Source: Fuerstiella sp.
GTDB lineage: Bacteria; Planctomycetota; Planctomycetia; Planctomycetales; Planctomycetaceae
Direction of reading: 5' to 3'
DNA: 55,186 nucleotides
Assembly (NCBI GenBank): GCA_022843805.1
Contig: JALHMY010000061.1
Location: 1 to 55,186 of the forward strand
The notes beneath the pieces were generated by a model. The model had not been told where the DNA came from, searched no databases, and was given only the letters and a program-made list of their open reading frames with translations. Position 1 is the first letter of the stretch. The number at the start of each line of letters is the position of its first letter. The position numbers were made by a program, and so were the translations under genes. This document shows positions 48,789 to 55,186 of the stretch, in pieces.

Positions 48789-49556
48789 ATGTTGGCGAAG
48801 CGTATCATTCCCTGCCTCGACGTTCACGCGGGACGCGTCGTCAAGGGAGTGAATTTTCTTAATCTGCAGGATGCCGGTGACCCTGTTGAGATTGCTCATC
48901 GCTATGAACAGCAGGGAGCTGACGAGCTGGTATTTCTTGATATTACTGCCAGCCACGAGCAGAGAGATATCATTCTGGATGTGGTGTCACGGACTTCAGA
49001 AGTGATCTTTATGCCGCTGACCGTGGGTGGCGGTATTCGCAATCCGGATGATATTCGCCGACTTTTGAACGCCGGATGTGATAAAGTGTCGATTAATTCG
49101 GCGGCCGTCAAAAATCCTGAATTTGTGCGGGAAGCAGCGCTGAAGTTCGGAAGTCAGTGCATTGTCGTGAATATCGACCCCAAACGAATTCAGCGGGATG
49201 GCCGCGAAGTGTGGGATGTACACATCAATGGCGGTCGAGTGCCGACGGGACTTGAAGCGGTATCATGGGCTCAGGAAGTCGAACGACTGGGTGCCGGCGA
49301 AATCGTGCTCACCTGTATGGACGCGGACGGTACGAAAGACGGCTATGATCTGGAAATTACCCGGGCAGTGGCCGATGCGGTTTCCATTCCCGTTGTCGCC
49401 AGCGGGGGAGCAGGCTGTCCGGAACATTTGTATCAGGCCGTCACGGCTGGCGGTGCCAGTGCGGCACTCGCCGCCAGCATTTTTCACTACGGAACCTATA
49501 CCATTGAAGAAACAAAGCGATTTATGGCACAGCGAGGTGTGACAGTTCGACTTTAA
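48789..49556 (+). CDS. hisF: Imidazole glycerol phosphate synthase subunit HisF
   Basis: Cyclase subunit of the histidine pathway; with HisH it makes IGP and AICAR from PRFAR. The 255-residue TIM barrel carries catalytic Asp11 (IPCLD) and Asp130 (VVNIDPKR), the phosphate-binding loops TVGGGIRN and VASGGAG, and [13 protein letters not shown]. hisH and the other his genes are not adjacent, as in many planctomycetes. AICAR, a by-product, is also the purine intermediate formed after the PurC step; purC lies 3 kb away. Confidence 0.97.
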   Translation: MLAKRIIPCLDVHAGRVVKGVNFLNLQDAGDPVEIAHRYEQQGADELVFLDITASHEQRDIILDVVSRTSEVIFMPLTVGGGIRNPDDIRRLLNAGCDKVSINSAAVKNPEFVREAALKFGSQCIVVNIDPKRIQRDGREVWDVHINGGRVPTGLEAVSWAQEVERLGAGEIVLTCMDADGTKDGYDLEITRAVADAVSIPVVASGGAGCPEHLYQAVTAGGASAALAASIFHYGTYTIEETKRFMAQRGVTVRL

Positions 49557-49675
49557 CGACAGTCCGGAGTATGTGCCTCTGTCGGTCTGTTGATCCTGCT
49601 GGCAGGCACGTTTGAAATGCCGGATCTGTTGATGATTTCACTCACATGATTTAATTCGTTTCGGAGTTTTGTTTT

Positions 49676-50821
49676 ATGGTTTTGATTGCTGACTGGAAAA
49701 AGTCGACATTTGATCCTCGCAAAGACATCGAGATTGACAAGATTTTCAAGCTGGCCATTAAGCATAAATGTTCTGACATTCATCTTCAGGTCGGCCGTCC
49801 GCCAATCTTCCGAATTCGAGGAGCCCTAAAAGAACTTGAAATGCCCCCTCTGGGCGAGAGTCAAATGATTGAACTGACTTTTCCCATGATGGACCAGCGC
49901 AACCTGGAGATCTTTCATCGCGACGGCGGCGCTGACTTTTCCAAAGTGGTCACTCTGGATAATGACCCCTGGCGATTTCGAGTCAACCTGCTGACTCAGC
50001 TCGGCAAAGTTGGCATGGTGGCTCGAAAAATTGAACGGTATATCCCGCCGTTTGAAAATTTGTACCTGCCACCAATCATGGTCAACCACTGCAAATATGA
50101 TCAGGGGATGGTGCTGCTGGCGGGAGTGACGGGATCCGGAAAAAGCACGACTATCGCGTCCATGCTGAACTGGATCAACCGCAATATGAGCAAGCATATT
50201 CTCACCATCGAAGACCCCATCGAGTTTATCTACACCTCTGACAAATGCCTGATCAATCAGCGTGAGATTGGACAGGACGTGATTGACTTTCATATCGCCA
50301 TGAAACACGCGGTGCGAGAAGACCCCGATATCATGCTGGTGGGGGAAATGCGAGACCGGGAGACATTTGAAACGGCCATTCATGCAGCGGAAACCGGTCA
50401 CCTGGTATTCGGAACGATTCACGCATCCGGTGCACCCGGTACCATTTCCCGTATTCTGGACCTGTTTCCGTTCAGTATGCACAAGGCGATTCGAGCCAGT
50501 ATCGCCATGAATATGAAGTGCATCGTTGGTCAGAAACTGCTGAAGACCATTGTGCCTGAGCCTGGGCGAGTTCCCATCGTTGAGATCATGAACTTCAATC
50601 CGACGGTTCGCAAACTGGTTCTGGAAGAGCAGGACGAGAAACTGTGGTCAGCCATTCGAATTGGAAAAGACGAAGGCATGCAGCTGTTCAACGACAGTCT
50701 CTATGACTTTGTTCAGCGAGAATTCATCAGCCGTGAAGCGGCGTTCGAAATCTCGCCAAACGTGGAAGAACTGAAGATGCGTCTGAAGGGTATTCAGGTA
50801 AAAGGCCCGTCCATTCTTTAA
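49676..50821 (+). CDS. pilT: Type IV pilus retraction ATPase PilT
   Basis: Hexameric ATPase that depolymerises type IV pili for twitching motility or DNA uptake. The 381-residue protein has an N-terminal PAS-like domain (SDIHLQVGRPPIFRIRG at about residue 33), Walker A GVTGSGKST (150-158), an Asp box, Walker B DPDIMLVGEMRD with Glu224, and a His box HLVFGTIHAS. Nothing suggests PilB (no Cys4 zinc site). The DUF1559 protein at 19.5 kb is the only pilin-like protein in the window. 119 bp after hisF, probably with its own promoter. Confidence 0.93.
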   Translation: MVLIADWKKSTFDPRKDIEIDKIFKLAIKHKCSDIHLQVGRPPIFRIRGALKELEMPPLGESQMIELTFPMMDQRNLEIFHRDGGADFSKVVTLDNDPWRFRVNLLTQLGKVGMVARKIERYIPPFENLYLPPIMVNHCKYDQGMVLLAGVTGSGKSTTIASMLNWINRNMSKHILTIEDPIEFIYTSDKCLINQREIGQDVIDFHIAMKHAVREDPDIMLVGEMRDRETFETAIHAAETGHLVFGTIHASGAPGTISRILDLFPFSMHKAIRASIAMNMKCIVGQKLLKTIVPEPGRVPIVEIMNFNPTVRKLVLEEQDEKLWSAIRIGKDEGMQLFNDSLYDFVQREFISREAAFEISPNVEELKMRLKGIQVKGPSIL

Positions 50822-50850
50822 AGGACTTCATGTCCACATAAAAAAACGTG

Positions 50851-51265
50851 CTCGTACTCGTACTCGAATAGAGCGTGATGATGCTGTCGATCCTGCGAAA
50901 CTGCTTAGCGGCGGAAGCGTGAGAGCGAGTACGAGTACCGCAAAGCTGAGTACGCGTACGAGTACGAAAAACATCGCCGTACAGAATCCTGACGACCAAT
51001 CGTGCGTACCGAGCCCAAATGAGCCTTGTGGAACCCCTTCAGGGTTCGGAGCGAACAAACATCACGAACCTGGGGTGCGCCGCTTTGCGTCGACCCCAGG
51101 CTTTGTTGTGAAACCCGTTCCGGGTTGAATCGCACTGTTTTCACTCAAAAAACGTTTCACAGCGTTGGCCATTCCGCAGGAAAATCGTACTCGTACTCAG
51201 TGCAACGGTACTCGTACTCGTACTCGTACTCGAAAAGAGCGTGATGATGCGACAGATCCTGCGAA
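50851..51265. repeat. Mosaic palindromic element with hexamer arrays and three hairpins
   Basis: Two direct repeats (50851-50899 and 51217-51265; 44 of 49 bases alike) each join a TACTCG hexamer array to a common 33-bp segment. Between them are oppositely oriented CGAGTA arrays (50926-50938) and an inverted pair (50946-50967 with 51185-51200). The core has three hairpins: GAACCC/GGGTTC (51031-51047), CCTGGGGT/ACCCCAGG (51069-51100) and AACCCG/CGGGTT (51112-51126). Planctomycete genomes commonly carry intergenic repeats of this style. Confidence 0.75.
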
Positions 51266-51291
51266 TTGGCACCTCTGTGGTTTCCCGGTCT

Positions 51292-51978
51292 TCAGGTCCA
51301 CAGTGACAATGTCCAGTGGCGATCGCTTGTTTGTTTTACACAGTTGCCGTCGAATCCGACCTGATTCAGCATCTGTCGGACTTCATCCAGCGTCAGGGCT
51401 GCGTGAAGGGATTCTCGAAACATCCTTTGGGCATGCTCATTCTCATGTCCGGCCCATTGAAGCACAAGGTATTCGATCTGGTGCTCCGATTCCGGTCTGA
51501 GCAGATCGCGGAAAAATACCAGACCTCCGGGGCGAATGCTGCGTCGAACCTCATTAAAGATATACAGAGGTTCCGGAATGTGATGAATGATGCTGTTGGA
51601 AATTATCACGTCAACACTGGCATCGGCGACAGGAAGCCGTTTGGCGTCGCAGTACATTGGTAAAATACGGTCGCACAGACTGGCTTGCCGCAAATTCTGC
51701 ATGCCCACCCGCAACATCTCCACCGACAGATCACAAGCCATCACTGGACCGCATTCGGGCCAGGCGTGCAGCAGACGAATGGGAATCTGAACTGTTCCGG
51801 TCCCCAGATCAAGGATCTGCCACTGTTCGGTCTGCCGGGCAGGCACAGGGGCGGCACGCATTACCGTCAGCAGGTCGTCCACAAAAAGCTGATTGACGGT
51901 GGAGTGGTCCATGCGATCGTATTCGGCGGCTTCCTGTGCCGAGTCCATGACTTCGGGTTCCGGAGTTCGCGGTAACAT
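51292..51978 (-). CDS. Class I SAM-dependent methyltransferase
   Basis: A 228-residue enzyme. SAM-binding motif I is ILDLGTGTVQIP, followed by ACDLSVEML (motif post-I, the acidic residue that binds ribose), YCDAKRLPVADASVDVIISN and HHIPEPLYIFNEVRRSIRPGGLVFFRDL. The pattern matches methyltransferase type 11 / UbiE-like proteins. The substrate is not predictable, and the neighbours (repeat element on one side, empty region on the other) give no hint. The last part ends with WTLSLWT. Confidence 0.88.
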   Translation of the reverse strand: MLPRTPEPEVMDSAQEAAEYDRMDHSTVNQLFVDDLLTVMRAAPVPARQTEQWQILDLGTGTVQIPIRLLHAWPECGPVMACDLSVEMLRVGMQNLRQASLCDRILPMYCDAKRLPVADASVDVIISNSIIHHIPEPLYIFNEVRRSIRPGGLVFFRDLLRPESEHQIEYLVLQWAGHENEHAQRMFRESLHAALTLDEVRQMLNQVGFDGNCVKQTSDRHWTLSLWT

Positions 51979-52428
51979 GACAACCTGCTGTTCTTATAAC
52001 AAAATGGAAAACTCGTTCAGTCGGAAATTCCTCAGAATGCCCGACACGCTCGAATTGATCTCCGGCAGAATGATTGTGCACCAAATCTGATTATTCGACG
52101 GCAGGATCGTAGAGTAAAGAGCTTCGTTGTGAATGGTATGCGGACTCACACGACGAACGAGTGAACCACGGAATCGTCTCCATCATCTGTCCATCAATCG
52201 ATTCACATGGATTACGTTCGTTAACGCGTTTTTGTTTCCACCACAGATCGCACAGATGGGACACAGATAAAACGCATGCACCTATGCTCCTGCTATCTGT
52301 GAAAATCGGTGTCAACTTTTGGTCGTCCAGGATACGGGGAGCACTTCACGGCTCATGAGTACTCCGCCGCATCAGAATAATACTAAGTGTATTCATATGT
52401 GCACTTGCATTGCGGTGGATGTCAGGTT
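51979..52428. other. Intergenic region with degenerate ACAGAT repeat
   Basis: No convincing gene in these 450 bp. At 52241-52269 ACAGAT recurs three times about every 10 bp, and CACAGATA (52262-52269) pairs with TATCTGTG (52294-52301), an 8-bp stem. This resembles the CACAGAT-type REP-like repeats seen between genes in several phyla. Confidence 0.45.
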
Positions 52429-53307
52429 TTAGATGAGAGTGCCTGTCAGTCGCTGGAAGGCTTCCGCGTATTTTTCCATTGTCTGCTTTACAACGGAATC
52501 AGGCAGGGCTGGTGGCGGGCTGTTTTTGTCCCAGCCGGATTGTTCCAGCCAGTCGCGAACAAACTGTTTGTCAAAAGACGGAGGACTGGAACCGGGTACA
52601 AGCTTATCTGCCTGCCAGAATCTTGAGCTGTCAGGGGTCATGACCTCATCGATCAGCAGAATCTGATCGCCCAGAAGTCCGAACTCAAATTTGGTATCTG
52701 CGATAATTATGCCGGCGCGCCGGGCATGTTCGGATCCTTCCAGATAGATTTTCAGGCTGAGCTCACGCAGCTTCACGGCCAGGTCTTCCCCGGTAATTTC
52801 AGCCATTTTTTCAAAGCTGATATTCTCGTCGTGTCCTGTTTCCGCTTTCGTTGCGGGCGTAAAGAGCGGCGTCGGCAACTTGCTGCTTTCCAGCAATCCG
52901 GCAGGAAGTGGCTGCGAACAGACGGAGCCGGACTGCCGATATTCCTTCCAGCCAGATCCGGCAAGGTAACCTCGGACCACACATTCGATTGGCACGACCT
53001 GTGTCTTTTTGACGATCATACTTCGCGGGGCGAGGGTTTTCAGATCAGTCCCGGGAGGAAGGGGCAGAGAATCGACTGAATCGGGCAGAAGATGGTGGTT
53101 CACACTGAGACGACTGAACCAGAAACGACTCAACCGAGTCAGGATTTCGCCTTTTCGCGGAATTCCGGTCGGCAAAATGTAATCAAATGCACTGATTCGG
53201 TCGGTGGCCACGAACAGCAGCCGATCTCCAAAATCGTAAACATCCCTAACCTTTCCCCGACGAACGGGAATTCCCTCAAGGCGGGTTTCCAGCAAAACTG
53301 CCGACAT
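52429..53307 (-). CDS. purC: Phosphoribosylaminoimidazole-succinocarboxamide synthase
   Basis: Eighth step of de novo purine synthesis: joins aspartate to CAIR with ATP. The 292-residue protein starts with the family pattern (RRGKVRDVYDFGDRLLFVATDRISAFD), then VVRGYLAGSGWKEY, KAETGHDENISFE, GIIIADTKFEFG and LIDEVMTPDSSRFW. Length matches the longer (eukaryote/planctomycete-type) PurC group. Divergent from the GH10-like gene with 194 bp between. Confidence 0.96.
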   Translation of the reverse strand: MSAVLLETRLEGIPVRRGKVRDVYDFGDRLLFVATDRISAFDYILPTGIPRKGEILTRLSRFWFSRLSVNHHLLPDSVDSLPLPPGTDLKTLAPRSMIVKKTQVVPIECVVRGYLAGSGWKEYRQSGSVCSQPLPAGLLESSKLPTPLFTPATKAETGHDENISFEKMAEITGEDLAVKLRELSLKIYLEGSEHARRAGIIIADTKFEFGLLGDQILLIDEVMTPDSSRFWQADKLVPGSSPPSFDKQFVRDWLEQSGWDKNSPPPALPDSVVKQTMEKYAEAFQRLTGTLI

Positions 53308-53501
53308 TCCGGTAACTTTCTTTAAGCATTCTCAGGACCAGTCTTTGATCACATCCGATTCTAATGGCAGTCTTCCGTTTGAACAATCCGCGGTGAACTG
53401 CCTAGACTTCCAGCCTGGCTGGAGTTGCAGCAGTCGGCTGGATTACATTCGATTCCTTAGTATTTATTCGGTCCGGACCTTAGTGGCATTTTGAGGAAGC
53501 C

Positions 53502-54935
53502 ATGGGAGTTATCCATTTTCATGTGGCAAGGCCCGACCTGCTGACAGCCGGTTCTGATTTGTCTGTCGTCGATTTTCTGATGTACGACGGTCGGGTGATG
53601 CCATCAAGAGCCACTCTGGATGGGAATGTGCTTCGATGTCATCGAGCGCAGTCGGAGAGCGGGCAGTTACGAATTCCCTGGCCCGACTTTCGTGGGCGCG
53701 TGATGGTCGTCCACACGACAAGTCTCAGAGAGCAAGCGACGCCATACGACCTGGAGATTGAACTGGCACGAGGGCAGTTGTCAAGATTGCGAAATCAGTA
53801 CAACACGTGGACCTCGTCGGGGTTGCAGTCCTCGTCCGAGCTGGACCAGCTCATTACGGATGCTCACCGTTCTTTTCGAACGGCGGTGTTACGAACTGAG
53901 GCTCCGGAGGTTGCTGCGGGGGCAGCGCTGACATCCATGGATTTCTCCGCACGGGCTACGGAAGTGCTCTGCCAGCATTACACTGAACAGCGTCTCAGCT
54001 TTCGAAGAAATCGGGCATCCCATCTTCCCGTGTTTCTCGGTTGTCATCTGGAGCGAGTTCCTGAAGACTCGCAGGGATTTCTGGCAGCATTCAATTCCGT
54101 TCTTGTTGATACCACATGGGATATGCTGGAAGCCCGTGACGGTGAATATAACTGGGAGCATACCGACGCACTTGTTGACTGGGCGCTGGAGAATCGCATC
54201 CACATCATGGGTGGCCCGCTGCTGGATTTGTCGGTTAACCGAATGCCGACATGGCTGCAGACCTGGACCGGGGACCTCGTCAATATGCAAAGCTTCACCT
54301 CCGACTTTGTGGAAACTATGGTTGGGCGGTATGTGGGACGAATTCGTCACTGGGAAGTTGTCGCCGGAGCCAACTGCGGCGGAGCCGGGGATCTGAACGA
54401 AGAACAGCGAATGAATCTCGTGGCTCGAGCGGTTGAAGCGGCCCGTCAGGTGGATGAACACGTGCATATCAGCCTGCGAGTCGTGCAGCCATGGGGCGAG
54501 TATCTCAGTCGCACGAGCAGTCGTCTGGCGCCCATTCAGTTTGTGGACACGCTTCGCCGATGCGGAGTGTCCCTGGCACAAATCAATCTTGAAGTGTCGG
54601 TAACCGAACAGCCTCGCCTCACACTGAGCCGCGATTCGCTGAGTCTTTCTCAGCTGCTGGATCACTGGTCACTTCTCCAATTACCCATCAATGTGATGGT
54701 GTGCGCTCCTCAGCTGACAGGTCCGGTTGATCCTCAGATGGAACAGGAGCAGGCTTCATGGCTCCAGGCAACGCTGTCAATGTGCCTCGCAAAGGAGCGT
54801 GTGGCTGGTGCGTTTTACCTGAACTGGCGAGATACTCCGGGAAATCCGATTCACACCGGGGTGCAGAGACGTGATGGTTCCAGCCGTCCAATGCTTACGA
54901 TGCTCAAGGCCATGAGATCTGCTTACTGGACCTGA
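53502..54935 (+). CDS. GH10-like (xylanase fold) protein lacking the catalytic acid
   Basis: A 477-residue protein. From about residue 180 the pattern follows family 10 endo-xylanases: TTWDMLEARDGEYNWEHTDALVDWALENRI, FVETMVGRYVGRIRHWEVV, and a C-terminal FYLNWRDTPGNPIHTG. Where GH10 enzymes have WDVVNE, this has W284-E-V-V-A-G289, so the acid/base Glu is replaced by Gly. The RGH-type signature is MGGPLLD. The first 170 residues look like an added domain. No signal peptide. A good ribosome site (GAGGA, 6 nt) precedes ATG 53502. It probably binds sugar or has another role; hydrolase activity is unlikely. Confidence 0.75.
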   Translation: MGVIHFHVARPDLLTAGSDLSVVDFLMYDGRVMPSRATLDGNVLRCHRAQSESGQLRIPWPDFRGRVMVVHTTSLREQATPYDLEIELARGQLSRLRNQYNTWTSSGLQSSSELDQLITDAHRSFRTAVLRTEAPEVAAGAALTSMDFSARATEVLCQHYTEQRLSFRRNRASHLPVFLGCHLERVPEDSQGFLAAFNSVLVDTTWDMLEARDGEYNWEHTDALVDWALENRIHIMGGPLLDLSVNRMPTWLQTWTGDLVNMQSFTSDFVETMVGRYVGRIRHWEVVAGANCGGAGDLNEEQRMNLVARAVEAARQVDEHVHISLRVVQPWGEYLSRTSSRLAPIQFVDTLRRCGVSLAQINLEVSVTEQPRLTLSRDSLSLSQLLDHWSLLQLPINVMVCAPQLTGPVDPQMEQEQASWLQATLSMCLAKERVAGAFYLNWRDTPGNPIHTGVQRRDGSSRPMLTMLKAMRSAYWT

Positions 54936-54995
54936 GTGCGCAGCGGCAGAAGGTTGTTAGGCGCACGGCATTTGAAAACAGACCAGTCAGATGGG

Positions 54996-55050
54996 AGGGC
55001 GAAGCTCCTGCTGAGCCGAGAACAGGTCGGCTCGGCAGGAGCCTTGCCCT
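54996..55050. repeat. Long intergenic palindrome (AGCTCCTGC type)
   Basis: 24-nt arms (54996-55019 and 55027-55050) match at 21 positions, with two of the mismatches forming G-U pairs in RNA and a 7-nt loop. The short ORF over it is an artefact. Similar AGCTCCTGC/GCAGGAGC palindromes are common between planctomycete genes. Confidence 0.65.
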
Positions 55051-55136
55051 TCCGGCTCATCGTACCCCACATCTTTTGTGTGATAAAAAATGAGCGGCAC
55101 GTCAGAACTCGGGGCCGAAGGTCCGGAAGGTGAAAG

Positions 55137-55155
55137 CCCAGGGCAACGCCCTGGG
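55137..55155. repeat. Intergenic hairpin CCCAGGGC/GCCCTGGG
   Basis: A perfect 8-bp stem with AAC loop, 87 bp after the longer palindrome. The window ends at AAAGCCCCAAC, which may begin a further hairpin of the same mosaic. Confidence 0.6.
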
Positions 55156-55186
55156 AACGTAGATCATCAACGACAAAAGCCCCAAC

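Noticed and set aside
50848..51244. Short ORFs with Tyr-Ser or Arg-Thr repeats over the mosaic element
   Set aside because: They are translations of the TACTCG/CGAGTA hexamer arrays rather than genes.
53889..54665. Minus-strand ORF of 258 residues
   Set aside because: Antisense to the GH10-like gene, no recognisable domain or start signal.
54936..55133. 65-residue ORF at the window end
   Set aside because: It is a translation across the AGCTCCTGC palindrome and shows no gene-like features.
1..55186. Mobile elements, phage genes, CRISPR arrays, tRNA or rRNA genes
   Set aside because: No transposase, integrase, spaced direct repeats or cloverleaf/ribosomal sequences were recognised by eye; a covariance search (tRNAscan, Infernal) was not possible.

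Overview
The window looks like chromosomal DNA of a marine planctomycete (order Planctomycetales). The basis is gene content. There is a secreted cytochrome-type protein of the PSCyt/DUF1549/DUF1553 type next to a DUF1501 protein, a DUF1559 pilin-like protein paired with a small lipoprotein, a DUF1207 outer-membrane protein and a PEP-CTERM protein. Ser/Thr kinases and a very large PAS histidine kinase are also present, and the intergenic palindromes are of a kind common in this phylum. A complete Na+-translocating NADH:quinone reductase locus fits a marine habitat. Genus is not determined. I found no rRNA, tRNA, CRISPR array, insertion sequence or prophage by reading, but I could not run covariance-model searches.

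Layout: 0-8.3 kb (minus strand) holds a family 10 pectate lyase, a protein with four zinc ribbons, uroporphyrinogen-III synthase and a 1162-residue protein of unknown function with a P-loop. 8.8-10.1 kb (plus) is a DUF1207 protein, ending at a bidirectional terminator against a PEP-CTERM protein. 11.1-18.7 kb (minus) is nqrABCDEF followed by an ApbE flavin transferase whose C-terminus is fused to an NqrM-like maturation domain, so the six pump subunits and two maturation functions lie in one operon. 19.0-22.6 kb (minus) carries a lipoprotein/DUF1559 pair and a DEAD-box RNA helicase with a long basic tail and a structured upstream region.

23.2-28.7 kb (plus) is a signalling block: a coiled-coil membrane protein with a strong terminator, then an FHA protein, a polytopic Ser/Thr kinase (DVG in place of DFG) and a membrane protein in one transcription unit. 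28.9-30.2 kb is an orphan HEXXH protein followed by a small, apparently frameshifted ORF. 30.2-32.6 kb (minus) pairs a cyclic-2,3-diphosphoglycerate-synthetase-like GTPase with carbamate kinase. 32.8-42.0 kb (plus) holds a 1460-residue hybrid histidine kinase, a second Ser/Thr kinase, an FmdB-type zinc ribbon, a GNAT acetyltransferase and a PQQ-type beta-propeller protein.

42.0-48.6 kb (minus) has lspA with a DksA/TraR-type regulator, then aroB coupled to the PSCyt/DUF1549/DUF1553 and DUF1501 pair. 48.8-50.8 kb (plus) has hisF and pilT. A 0.4-kb mosaic of hexamer arrays and hairpins separates pilT from a methyltransferase (minus). The window ends with purC (minus), a GH10-like protein that has lost its catalytic acid (plus), and two more palindromic repeats.

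Strongest leads: the ApbE-NqrM fusion, the 1162-residue P-loop protein whose loop resembles HPr kinase, the FHA-kinase-membrane module, the HEXXH protein with its broken neighbour, and the palindromic mosaic after pilT.
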